Assembly (NCBI RefSeq): GCF_000283155.1
Contig: NW_004454266.1
Span: forward strand, 928,700 to 992,699
DNA: 64,000 bases
Origin: Ceratotherium simum simum
Lineage: Eukaryota; Chordata; Mammalia; Perissodactyla; Rhinocerotidae
Direction of reading: 5' to 3'
This document shows, one piece after another, positions 24,576 to 36,056 of this stretch. The first letter of the stretch is position 1, and each line of letters begins with the position of its first letter. A program made the position numbers and the translations under genes. The notes under the pieces are model-generated. The model searched no databases, had not been told where the DNA came from, and saw only the letters and a program-made list of their open reading frames with translations.

Positions 24576-25432
24576 GGTATTTCCTTTTGTGGAAGAACTT
24601 GGGATAGCTTTTCCATAAATGCTTGCCATGGTGTTGCATGCCACTTCTTCCTGGGAGACATGGATATATTTTTAGGCAATGTGTTCTTTATCTGTAAATT
24701 GGCTTAGGTCAAGGGACTGAGCAGGGAATTGTGACATTTTATTGCGGGAGTGTACTCTCAGTCTCCTCCCCCTACAATCTTGCCTTCTGACTGTAGATGT
24801 CAAACAAAATCCTCATTCATTGCTCACTAACTTTGCCTTTAGGGACACTATATTGCATTAACTATTTCTGCAGCTCCCTGTGGGTCAAGTCTTCTTGGCT
24901 GATCCTCTGACTTCACTGTTAGTTATGGAAATTGCTGGATTCTGATGGTTCAGTCCTACTATCTGTTCTCTATTGCCTTAGATCCCCTGCTTCTACATCA
25001 CTATTAATGATCCAGCTGTGTTATTACCTCTCCAATCATCAGCCCTGTTCTACAGAGGAGAGTCACCACTGAACTTCTTCATAATTTTAGTACTCCTCCA
25101 CCAAGCATAATTGCCTCAGTGAATGGTGTATCTCCTCTAGCCTCTCTCATGTAACATAATATTATGGTGGATTATTTGGCATCACATGATATGTCCATTC
25201 CAATATCTCCATTTTCCTTGAATTTATTCCTTTCTCTGTGGTCTGCCAGGGCAACTCAGTCATTTCAACATTGATTAGCATGTTCTACTGACTTCTCTAG
25301 GCTACTAAGAGTCATCTTAGCAGCAAATTTACCACATCTCCTGGGGTCCATGCCTAAGAATTCAATGTCCCCAAGTTAATGCATTATTATTTATTCAGTT
25401 TTATCTTCCAGTCTCTTGATTAAGCACTCTCA
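24576..25432. other. Intergenic between L1 and duplicon B
   Basis: Possibly old LTR-retrotransposon interior, but I could not assign a family. No coding sequence is seen. In copy A the equivalent place is occupied by the L1 end at 1-440. Confidence 0.4.
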
Positions 25433-26905
25433 AAATCCAATCCTGTGATTACTCCTACTGGCACGTGCTGGCTAATACTTGTGCTCCTTTGGGTTTAATC
25501 TCTTTTCCATCCTTAATAGCCCCAGGGCATCATTTTTTAACTTACGCAGAGACTTAATTCTAATCATTGGCTTGGAAGCAAGAAAAGATATACAGTGTTG
25601 TCTATGGTAATATGAAAGATAGAATGGGTATCTATGGAACCCGTGAATCTTTCTAGTGAGATTACCAGAAAGAATGGTGAAAGTGCCAGTTGAAACTTAT
25701 TTTAGTTGATTATTATAAAATAGGGAAGAATGAGATGAACTAAAGAAACAAAGCATTCAATTTTCAAGCAAAATGATAAAAAAATATGGGAGTCGGGACT
25801 TCTGAGGCTTAAAAAATTAAACTGTATACCAGTCCTAGTCACTCTAGGTGGCAGAAGGTTCTTGAAGTAAGAAATGGCTTCTGGACAAAGATTAAAATAC
25901 AGCATGCTGTTAATAAATTATGACTTTAGGTAAAGATCTCAAAGGTCTGGGTGTAGATCCTTTGTTGAAACCTCAGAAAGATAAAGGGATAGCCTAGAAA
26001 AGTTTCTAAAAATCACATGATCAGGCCTCCTAGACCCTCTATGCTAGATCAGAAGGCCCCTAAGAATCTTAAAAACATGTCTTATAGACACTTTCAACCA
26101 GATGAAAGTGTGTCCAAGAAGTTTAAGGGTGTTGTCCCACAATAACCTGACTCTCATCCTAGGCAGAGAGAGCCCTGCCTCAAAGAGATTTGTTAATGTG
26201 GCATTTGTCTACTGAGTAAACCTCAACAAGAATAATAAGACCCTAAAATATTTTAAAGAGAATTTCATTGGCATCATCACTTGAATTTCATCACCTTGGG
26301 CAGTAGGGAACAGAGTTAGAAAAATGTCCCCAGCTGGATTTCACAACTGCTACATTACTGTTATGTGCCTCACATTTTCCCTTTTGGAATGAGATTTTCT
26401 TTGGTGCTCATTCTGTACTATCTTACCATTATGTGTTGCCTCTGTGATGGGCAAATAATTTGAGCTTTTAGTTTAGAGATCTTCAGATCAAAAAAGAAGC
26501 CCCATCTGTAGTTTGACCTGATTTAGAAGAAAAGACCTAGACTTTGAACTGATGCAATTATGGGATGAAATTTTAGGATTATTTGGAGGGAGAGTAAGTG
26601 TACTTTGTATGTGGGCACAATGGAAATTATTAGTAGCCAGAGTTGGGACTGTGGTGGATTAAGGATGTTAGCAAAATCTTTGAATCTGTATCCAATGAGA
26701 TGTAAGAATGATTTCCTCTCTCTATGAAGCTTGGTTGGCTTGTGACTATTTTGACCAAAAAAGTATGGTAAAAATGATGTTAATATTGATCCTTGTGTTT
26801 GTCTGTGAGATGACTGGTAGCTTTTGCCTTATATGTTGGCTCCCATATAAAAGTCTATTGAGGCATCAGTGATGAAGGAGTGTATCAGGGCCACATTTGT
26901 TTTAT
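25433..26905. repeat. Duplicated segment X, copy B (pairs with 444-1925)
   Basis: Direct counterpart of 444-1925, ending in the same MLT1-like LTR piece (about 26680-26890). Similarity fades at about 26905, where copy A instead leads into the inverted patchwork. Confidence 0.85.
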
Positions 26906-27284
26906 AAACAAAACTGGATTGAAGGACCAAAGAAGGTGGAGTTGGAAGATAGAAGCAGCATGGGAGTGAGGTCAGAATAAAATAGTTCAGATTTACAAAA
27001 ATGAATGAAGAGAATTTGAACTCAAAATATTCTTGTCTGTCTGTGCCTCTAAATAGTTATAAATGCTGACACTCACAATCCTTCAAGGCCCAGCAGCCAT
27101 TTCTAGGAACTTTGAAAATAAGGAACCTAGTACCTCTTATGTGTTAGCTCCAAAAATACCTCAGCAATTATGATTTAATAGCTTTCACTTAGTATGAGTT
27201 TGGTGACAAATAAGGAAAACAACACAAAATTTTGAAGAAGTTTTCATATTTCACTGGTATTACATCATGTTACATCACATTACA

Positions 27285-27972
27285 ATCTGTGAAAATAAAT
27301 ATAGAAATGGGAAAACAAAACAAAAAATAGGAAAAGTTATAAAACTCATAATTCTCCATAACCAAAGACTGAGGGGAAAATAAGACACTAATGAGCTAGA
27401 AAGACATTCTTGAGATGGAATTGATAAAACAGGAGACAATCTGCCTCCTGTTTTATCAATATTTTACAGTAATCCTTGAAGTTTGTCCAGTTGATTTATA
27501 AAACATCTCTGGAGATAGAAGTTCTAAAACTCTTTAGATAAACCATTGGTTATTTTATCTTTGTTAATTAGTGATTACAACATTATTTGTTTTAATTACT
27601 TGCTTTCCTCCATGCTTGGAGAAAAAAGAAATAATGACATACTGCTTAAAATTTTCCTTTGACTCCCATGTGAGTTAGCATTTACTTTTCCAATTGAGTA
27701 ATCATGGCCCTAAATTCAAATCTTTAATATATATTAGCATAATAATTTTATTGCTCACAATAAAATAAGTTTACTTAGAGGGAGAACACAGGCAAACAGG
27801 CCTAAGTACTATCCAACTGCTGAATACATGGTTAATATAGGCATATTTCTATTCCTGATTTCATTCAAGAACATATAAGAATACACAACAAATCAGTTGT
27901 ATCAACTGATATTCTTAAAGCAAATTCAACATTAGGGTTCCATGGCTGGAATTCTGTTTGTTCAAGTTTCTT
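27285..27972. repeat. 3' flank of OR12D2-like gene, pairs with inverted 2675-3375
   Basis: Non-coding sequence between segment X and the OR gene. It contains a perfect 16-bp-arm inverted repeat at 27420-27460 that the 2.7-3.4 kb copy lacks. Confidence 0.8.
27420..27460. repeat. Perfect hairpin, 16-bp arms, 9-nt loop
   Basis: attgataaaacaggag (27420-27435) and ctcctgttttatcaat (27445-27460) are exact reverse complements separated by 9 nt. The inverted paralogue at about 3205-3235 has only a short T run (A run on the plus strand) where the left arm sits here. Confidence 0.95.
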
Positions 27973-28156
27973 ATATATTACCCACAAATGTGTTATTTAA
28001 CACAGCTAGACCGGACAATCCCACTTATTTTTCCTTTATTCAGTTCCCTCGGTTATATATATTGTAAACGTTTGAGAAGCGGTACAATTTCACATCTCAG
28101 CTTTCTCATTCCCTGTTTATTTATGCCTCAGAAGAGTTATCTAGATTTTTTTCAAG

Positions 28157-29083
28157 TTAGAGCCTCCTTCTAATCACTCTACTCAAAGCCCCCTTCACTT
28201 CCTTGTTCCTCAAAGTATAGATCAGTGGATTTAGTACAGGAGTGACCACACTGTACATAATGGCCAAGATCCGGTCCTGGTCCATTGAGCTACCTGAGGT
28301 GGGACGAATATAAGTGAAGATAACAGGAGCATACAAAAGAATAACTACCATGAAGTGGGAGGCACAAGTGGACAGTGCTTTGTGAAGCATGCTGCAAGAA
28401 TGGGTCTTGAAGAAAAGATACATGATAATGTAGAAATAGGAGAGAAGTGTTAAAAAGAATGGACCCATGCCAATGGTCCCTGTGACAGTATTGAGCAGCC
28501 ACTGGTTGAGCTCAGTGTTCCCACAGGCCAACTCCAGCAATGGCTTAACATCACAGAAGAAGTGGTGGATATGGTTGGAACCACAGAATTTCAAGTGAGA
28601 GGTCATTATGGAGTGCAGCATGGCATGGAAAAAACCAATGGACCAGATAGTGATAGCCATCTGGGTACAGAGCTGATGATTCATGATAAGAGGGTAACGC
28701 AGTGGTTTGCAGATAGCCACAAAGCGGTCAAAGGCCATTATGGCCAACAACATGGCCTCAGTGCTGCCCAGAAAGTGGAAGAAGTGAAGCTGGCTTATGC
28801 ATCCCAAGAAAGAAATTGCTTTATGTGTAGAGAGGAAGTTCTCCAGCATCTTTGGCAGTGTCACTGTGGAGTAGCAGATATCTAGACATGACAGATTGCC
28901 CAGGAAGAAATACATAGGTGAATGCAGTCTTGGATCTAAGATGACAATCACCAGGATGGCTCCATTTCCAGCCACAATGAGAACGTAAATTGCAAGGAAA
29001 ATCATGAAGAGAAAAGGCTGAAGTACTTGGATGTCTGTTATTCCAAGGAGGAGAAATTCAGTGACTGAGGTTTGATTCAGCAT
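28157..29083 (-). CDS. OR12D2: Olfactory receptor, OR12D2-like, intact
   Basis: A seven-helix odorant receptor that would signal through the olfactory G protein in sensory neuron cilia. The frame is 308 codons plus TAA, usual OR length. I start at the ATG at 29083 (MLNQTSVTEF), because the GTG codon just upstream is not a vertebrate start and the splice acceptor lies 2 nt before the ATG. Landmarks: N-glycosylation site NQT at 3-5, GN at 40-41 (TM1), PMYFFLGNLS at 56-65, MAFDRFVAIC at 116-125 with DRF for DRY, disulfide cysteines 95 and 177, SY at 215-216, KALSTCASH at 235-243, and LNPLIYT in TM7 at 284-290. THKAISFLG and the RVIRR tail resemble human OR12D2 more than OR12D3, from memory. Strict orthology is unclear because a second copy exists at 9359-10265. 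Confidence 0.95.
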   Translation of the reverse strand: MLNQTSVTEFLLLGITDIQVLQPFLFMIFLAIYVLIVAGNGAILVIVILDPRLHSPMYFFLGNLSCLDICYSTVTLPKMLENFLSTHKAISFLGCISQLHFFHFLGSTEAMLLAIMAFDRFVAICKPLRYPLIMNHQLCTQMAITIWSIGFFHAMLHSIMTSHLKFCGSNHIHHFFCDVKPLLELACGNTELNQWLLNTVTGTIGMGPFFLTLLSYFYIIMYLFFKTHSCSMLHKALSTCASHFMVVILLYAPVIFTYIRPTSGSSMDQDRILAIMYSVVTPVLNPLIYTLRNKEVKGALSRVIRRRL

Positions 29084-29085
29084 CA

Positions 29086-29110
29086 CTTAAAAGAAAAGAC
29101 AAAAGAATAT
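29086..29110 (-). promoter_or_regulatory. Splice acceptor of the OR12D2-like coding exon
   Basis: On the minus strand a pyrimidine-rich run, ttcttttgtcttttctttta, ends in AG at 29087-29086, leaving only TG before the ATG. OR genes usually have noncoding 5' exons spliced to one coding exon. The same signal is kept in the pseudogene (AG at 10269-10268). The upstream exon and promoter were not located. Confidence 0.7.
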
Positions 29111-31199
29111 ATGGAATGCTCTCTCTGATGGGAATTAGAGTCTTTTCAGTCTAGAATGTTACTACCAAGACAACAATATTTTGAAGGAGAGCATTATTGT
29201 TTTACGTAGTCCCAGCTTCAGAGGTTGTACAATATTTTGGCTATTAAATATTAAGGTTACATGGTGGTTATGGACTGTAACTCAATCTTTTTTTTTGTCA
29301 TTAAACTTATCATTAATATTTTTCTTTCTTCTAGAGATTCAGAGCATGTTGCCAGACTATCATATTCTTTGACTGTGAACATCTACCTTCTGATACAATT
29401 TTCCTTGCATCTCCTGAGTTGGCATTAACAGGGAGCAAAATTTTAAGTACTCCACCACACTGCTGTCTCTTGACCTAGTAAGAAACCACCTAAGGGGTTT
29501 TTACTTGAGAAAAAGTAGACAGGGAGAGAAGAATAAGACCTATAAGGAAATCTAATAGAAGTGCAGAGATTGGAGTGCTTCCTATAGAAGGGGAATCAGT
29601 CAAGGTTTGGACAATTGCTGAGAGGAGAAGAAAAAAATTTGATGTGAATAGAATAAAAGCTCATATAATTAGGGAACACTTATATAACTAGGGAAACCCA
29701 TGCGACTCCAGACATTATAGCTGGAGGAAATTGTGAGAAATTACCTACCTCTACTACACCTCCATGAAAGGCTGGCTTCAAGCAATTCAGAGTAGTTTTC
29801 TTTGACAGCCACGTATATTTTGTATATTGTTAAAATTTACTGCTCCTGTTAAGATACAAATGATATGCCAAGTATCATTTTCATTTCTCTGACCCACAAA
29901 ACAAACTTATATCAAAAATTCCTTTGGGGAAAAAAACTTTTCCTGCCATTTAAAGAACATTATCAATCAGACTTATCTGTACTAAATGACTTATTTCACT
30001 GCAATATTTAGAGATTACATATTTACTTTGGAGAATATCTAGAGTCAAGCATGTTGAATTGAGAATGAGATATGGCAATAAAGATGTAGGAAGTAAAGAG
30101 CCTTCATGATTCACAAACACAATGAGGGGCCCATCATAAGATGACAAACCAGCTCTAAATCCTGGACATTAAAGTTTGATAGTAGCAAGTAGCCAAAAAT
30201 ATGGGCAACCGCTCAACCAGTCTCCTATTTAATTCTCTTACCTGACTGTGTGCTCAAATTCACAGCTAAGAAAGCTTTTCAGGTTTACATTTCCAGTGAT
30301 TATAAATGTTAGAAAAATTTTTGAACTGACATTTCATATTGGGATTGCAACATAAACTCTTCATCTTCAAAAACCGCTTCCTCTCTTTCTGAAATTCTGC
30401 CTCCCATTTACAAGCCACAGTTTTCTAGACATACAAATCCTGAGAGAGTGTGTCCCCTGGGTCTGAGACGGATTGCCATAAGAATAAACAGGGTACATTT
30501 CCATACCTGCAACATGAGAGAATTTCCTTTGGGAAATTCCTATCTTGAGTTCCATTTTTTTTTCATTGTTCCTATTTTCTTTCCTATGTTTCTTCCTTAG
30601 TCTCAGGACCACAAATAGCACAAGTCTCAATGGACTCCTGTGTTTTCTTAGTTAAATTATCTTTTATTTCCTTGGAGAGAAGTGTGGATACACATTCTCA
30701 TCATGGAGACTTCCCTTGAAAAACTCTATGTATAAAATGGGAAGAAATTTGGTAATGACAGTTAAGGAATGGCGACCAGTCACATCCTATTGATCTGTAC
30801 AGAAAGATGGTTATCTTTAATATTCTACTCATTTATGACTGTGGTTCTATAGAAATCAAAGAAAGAGGAATAGAGAGAATTGCTTTGGTTCCTTCTAACC
30901 TGACCCTTCACTGTTGGTAATAACACTAGATGATTTTCATTTATTTTGGGATCCCAAAGCTCACATTTCTCTCTGGGAGAATGAAGTTGGTCTCTCCTTG
31001 CTTCTTGCTGAATCCTTTAGGTGAAAATATTCTGTTTGCTTTCCAAAGAACATCAATATGCAATCTGACATCTATCCAAGCTTTCTAATAATAGTTGTAA
31101 ATGCCATGTACTTTGTCCATCTTTCTATTGAAGTCCATTCTTGTTGCTTTGAAGGATTATATATTCATCATATTGATGATTCCTTGTTATATGTTATGA

Positions 31200-31640
31200 A
31201 TATAATAGAAATAAATAACATTTATTGTGTGCTCAACATGTAAGTTATTCCTCTGCGTTCTTCACATGTATTATCTCATTTATTCTTTCAAACATCTAGT
31301 GAAGGAAGTACTAAAATCATTCCTACTTTGCTACAAGAAAACCAAGTCTCAAAGGATTTAAGTAAACTTTGCTGTTTTTTTGCCCAAATTATATTGAGGA
31401 ATAATTGACAAATATGGTTAAATATATTTAAAGTGTATAATGTGATGATTTGATTTACATATACATTGTGGAGAGATTATTAGCATCTAGATAATTAACA
31501 CATCTATCAGCTCACATCGTTAACTTTTTTGTGTGTGTCTAGTGAGAATGCTTAAGATGTACTCTCAGCAACTTTCAAGTATTCAATATCGTATTATTGA
31601 CTATAGTCACCATTAAATTTCCCTGTTTTGCAATAATTTG
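31200..31640. repeat. MIR (plus) followed by old antisense L1 fragment
   Basis: Copy B counterparts of 12395-12570 and 12590-12860, in the same order and orientation, so both insertions predate the duplication. Confidence 0.65.
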
Positions 31641-32631
31641 TGAAAATAGAATTCAAACTGAGGCTCCCTAGTTTTAGAGATAACCTCAATGTGTTCTCCA
31701 TTCTTTCAAAATATCACCCATCTGAATTTTATCTACAGTTTCTCAGTTGTCTAGCCATCCATCATTTTGAAGAAGTCATGACCAGTGATTTTCCTCTCTC
31801 TGTTTTGTCTCTCTGAGGTCTTGTTTATAAATTATTTTTCTCCTCCACTCAAAATTAAATTGTTTTAAATATTCTTTTATTACAAGGCAAGCTTCACGGG
31901 CACATGACCTATGCAGTCCCTCGGGGCTCCATGCTTAGTAGAGGCCCAAGCTTGGTTTAATCTTTTCTTTCACCATCTTGAATTTAAACAAGAGATCCTG
32001 CTTTTTTATTTTCACTGAGCCCCTCAAATTATGTAACTGGTCCTGTTTATTAGAGGTAGAGTTTTATATTTGCTATTTAGAACTATACTCTATAATTATA
32101 GAGTTCACGTTTACATGCTGTGAGATAATCAGTGAAAATTTGCTCTACTTGGTCTCTGTGTAGACAAACTAGCTGTTCTTTCTTCACAGATATATGATGC
32201 CATCTCTATAAAATTCCAAGTTCCCCCAAATACATAGTCTATTCTTCCATTTTTTCCCCATTGAACAAGCTGCATTTCAAGTAATATTATTTTATTTTAG
32301 GTCTTAATATCTTATAGAATGGACCCAATCTTTACTCTTCTTTTGTAAAAATGCCCTGAGGAGTTTTGACAGCTTATTTCCCAAGCAATTTCATACGTTA
32401 TAGGCAACTTCATTTATAGAACAGAGATCTAAGGCCAGCACATGGTAGTGGATTAAAATTGAGATCCTTGGGTAAAGCCAGGATTCTTGAAAGATGATAT
32501 TGTAGTGAAAGGGGTGTGTGATAGACCAAAGTCCACCCACATAGAGAGGAAGATTATAAAGCGTTCCTCTGTTGTAGCTTAGATTCTGAAATCTAAAAAT
32601 AAAAATATCTCCTGAGAAGATGTAATTGAGT

Positions 32632-33205
32632 GCCATCAGATATCAGAGGGTGAGGATAGAGTAAGTGTGTTTTCTTTTGTACAGTTTTCAACACAGGACT
32701 GTATAGAGGCACTTCATGGAGACTTCTTGATTCTGAGTATCATTGGCAGAGTAGGAGAGATCTTGCTCAACATACGGTAAGGAGGGGAACACATTTTAGA
32801 GTGATAAATGAATTCAGACTTGGATATACAGGAGGGAATATTGGGATGGATTGGACCTTTGAAAGAAAGACAAGTGTTATTAATATGTGCTTCAACCCAA
32901 ACTGATCAGAAAAGTAAGCCTCAGCGGATAGTCAGCTTGCGTAATTAAAGTTAACATTGGGTTGGTTGGATGAAGATGATGATCAAAACTTGAATTTTAC
33001 ATAAACTTCCAATCTTGCGGATTCCTTACTTGGAAGAGTCTCAAAAAATGGAAATATTAAATATATTCATCAGTAGGAGTAAAGTTAATACACTATAACT
33101 CTATAGAAAATACATTTTCTATGCATGAGAAAATGTTTTGACACAAATAAAGTAACGGAAAGGTATGATGCTAAATCCAATATTCAGTATTATCTGGTAC
33201 CTATT
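32632..33205. repeat. Duplicated tail segment, copy B (pairs with 18767-19330)
   Basis: It directly abuts the end of the OR12D duplicon at about 32630, whereas in copy A 4.9 kb intervene. No gene is seen. Confidence 0.85.
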
Positions 33206-33990
33206 CCTAAGAAGTCCAATTTCCAGTGACTTTTTAAATATAAAGTTTTGTGTTACCAAATATTTTATAATAAATATACTTTTAATGCCAAAAGAGATTG
33301 TTTTATTTTGCTATTAAAATATTTATTTTATTTTTATGTCAGAAATATATTGTTAGTTGAAAAAAACTAGAAAAATTGACAAATATTAAGAAGAAAATAA
33401 GAATCATTGGATTTTTTTTCCATTTAGTAATAAACATTATTTTTATTGGAGTCTTTACTTAAAAGTGATTTTATTTTCCTGCTGGTATTTACACACACAC
33501 ATACACAGAGAAATGTGCATTTGAAAGCGTAAAAAGAAAGATCTTAATTGTTCATCCTTTACTTTCTGTTCTCCCATTGCCATCCTGGTCTAGGTCCTTA
33601 CTACCATCTCTTTTGTTCATGATGGCACCACACATCAAGTTCCCCACACTAAAAATATGGATTCATGTTCAATGACCTCTCACTCTCTCTCTTTTTCTGG
33701 CCTATGTCAATCTTTTGAAAAATTCTGTTGATTTGATCCCAGAAAATTTCTCAATTTGGTCCCTCTTTTCTGCTCCTATTGCAACAATTTAAAATAAATC
33801 CTGATCATCATTTACCTTGACTAATGCAACAGCTCTCTGAAACTAATCAGTCACGTTATTCTCAATTATCAATCTTCCCGTTTTTTCATGCTATTTCTAT
33901 GCTTAAAATTCTCTATTGATTTTATACTACTGAAACATAGTAATTATAATTTTTGGAGATTTCTGGAACTTCACATTTTTTATGGTATAA
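33206..33990. other. Intergenic, probable L2 remnant in the right half
   Basis: The left part is very AT-rich with no feature. From about 33560 to 33900 the sequence resembles plus-strand L2 (for example ttgactaatgcaacagctct, the usual L2 wording before the 3' region). No gene. Confidence 0.5.
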
Positions 33991-33999
33991 ATATGTTTA

Positions 34000-34165
34000 A
34001 TGTACATCCCACATGTACTATCTAGTCTTCACAAAAAGCCGGCAAAATAGGTATTATTGTCTTCAAGACATAGATGAAGAATTGACACTCAGAGTATTTG
34101 GTAAGAGGTGGAACCATGACTCAAACCCAGATGTTTATCGTTCTGAGGCCTCCAGTGTTTCTATA
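34000..34165 (+). repeat. MIR SINE
   Basis: MIR core: aaaataggtattattgtctt, agatgaagaattgacactca, gaaccatgactcaaacccag. Diverged but in order. Confidence 0.75.
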
Positions 34166-34660
34166 AACCAGGCTGTCTAGATGATCAGGTCCATACTCCT
34201 TATTAGAGAATGTAAGATCCTTCATAATATGGACCCCACCTACCTTTTCAGTCTCATGCATAACCCCCACATCAAGCTCTGGTAACATGGCTATATGGAA
34301 CTCCTCACGGTTTTCATTTCATGTCTCCATGCCTTTGCAAACACTCTATTCCTCGCTCCCTAAAATCTCCTTTTGGTCCATTAAGACTGATGTTGAATTT
34401 GACCTCCTCTGTGAAATCTTTATTTGCTTCTCAACAGTCAAATCCTCATCCTTGGTGTTTCCTTACAGCACTTTTTCTAGTCCATATTCATGACACTTAC
34501 CAAAATGCTTCATGACATGTTTTTTTATATCTATGTTTCCACTATTAGATCTGAACTCCTCAAAGGCAGAAGCTCTATATTACTCATGGTTGGATTCTCA
34601 GAGCCTAAGATACTGCCTGGAAGACAGAGCAGTAAAAACTGAATGTGGAGTTGAGGAATT
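34166..34660 (+). mobile_element. L2 LINE 3' fragment
   Basis: L2 wording in order: gtaagatccttcataatatg, atgtctccatgcctttgcaa, gacctcctctgtgaaatctt and a weak 3' end near 34600. The 68-codon open frame here is part of the L2 and not a gene. Confidence 0.75.
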
Positions 34661-35715
34661 AATAGATACAGCATAGAAGCTGCTTCCTAACTGTTATCTG
34701 GTTTCTTTCTCCTTCAAAGTGTCCTAAATTCCCTGCCAGATGGATTTCTCTGGACACAACTTTCATTCTATCATTCTCCTGCTTAACGCACAATGACTCC
34801 CTATAACATATTATATCAGGTTCCAATTCTCTTGCTTAGCATTCCTCTTCAGATCCTGCAAAATTTGTTTGACACCATGTGTCTATAAAAGTATAGTTTT
34901 AAGTTTACTAGTTTTTTCCTATTTCCCAAGAGCTCACCCTAGATTCAAACTTTCTGAGACAGCCTGCTCTCTTCCAGCAAGGATAGCTGTGAGGTTATGT
35001 TAGAAGAAACAGGACTACCTCTCCACCATCTTCAGTCTCTAGTTCATTTAAGGGGAGGGCTGGGTGGAAGGGGTGGGAACTCTAGTAGGGAAAGCAGGGT
35101 TTGTGTATACAGGCTATTCACCTCTATGACTTTCTGATGGGGTAAGACAGACCCTGCTTCCTGGAATGACTGCTTTCCCAGGGATATGGAGATGGATCCC
35201 ACCCATGGGTATAGGCCCCAGAGTTAGGGTTGTGAAGGAAGATGATATTATGGGCTATACTGGATCATTGGGCAAAGAATTTTGCACATCAAGAATTTAG
35301 TATGAGGCCACCAGATGGAAGTCAGCTGCAAGATGAAGTTGAGTAGGTGGCCTAGGCTTAGGAGAACTGGTCACCCTTGACTAAATTAATCACACAAAGA
35401 GCTAGAGCAGAAGTTACCACCAACCTAGAAGAGGATGCAACTTGACCGGCATGTTGTTCCTCTCCTTCCTCACCTCCCCAATACCAGAATAAAAGGAACA
35501 GGAAGAGGAGGGGCCATGAGGGGCAGACCAGGCTCTCTCTCTTTTACTCCAAGCTATTGGACCAAATCTAGTGCTGACTGTTGGCTGGAATTATTAAAAA
35601 AATAACACTGATGTGAAAATGTGATTAAAATCTAAAAATAAATAGACCTTTGTGCAAAATTATATTTCAATATAAAGAAGGGAAAAGTAAACTTTTTTTT
35701 TTTGCTGGATTGTAT
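34661..35715. other. Intergenic, no recognised feature
   Basis: Mixed-composition sequence with a G-rich stretch near 35050-35100. No protein-like open frame and no repeat I can name. Confidence 0.5.
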
Positions 35716-35716
35716 G

Positions 35717-35720
<4 letters not shown>

Positions 35721-35756
<36 letters not shown>
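35721..35756. repeat. (GT)18 microsatellite
   Basis: An uninterrupted GT run of 36 nt, next to the poly-T that begins the antisense L1 end. Long and pure enough to be length-variable. Confidence 0.98.
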
Positions 35757-35757
<1 letters not shown>

Positions 35758-36056
35758 TTTTTTTTATTGCGGTAACACTGGTTTATAACATTAGGTAAAT
35801 TTCAGATGTACATCATTATACTTCGATTTCTGCATAGATTACATCATGTTCACCACTCGAAGACTAATTACATTCCATCACCACAAACGTGTGCCTAATC
35901 ATCCCTTTTGCCCTCCTCCCACCCACCTTCCCCTCTGGTAACCACCAACCCAATCTCTGTCTCTATGTGTTTGTTTGTTGTTGTTTTTATCTTCTACTTA
36001 TGAGTGAGATCATACGGTATTTGACCTTCTCCGTCTGACTTATTTCACTAGTAGAC
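35757..36056 (-). mobile_element. Young L1 3' end, antisense
   Basis: Reverse complement of the same 3' end seen at 1-440 and 17096-17509, starting with poly-T (A tail) and breaking off at gtctgacttatttcact. Heavily 5'-truncated; it abuts an older L1. Confidence 0.9.

Larger units (their letters stand above)
28010..32630. repeat. OR12D duplicon, copy B (pairs with 9225-13855)
   Basis: Direct counterpart of copy A, with the intact OR at 28157-29083. The 5' flank from 29090 to 32630 has no coding sequence; it carries the MIR (about 31200-31370) and antisense L1 fragment (about 31380-31640) shared with copy A. Confidence 0.93.
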
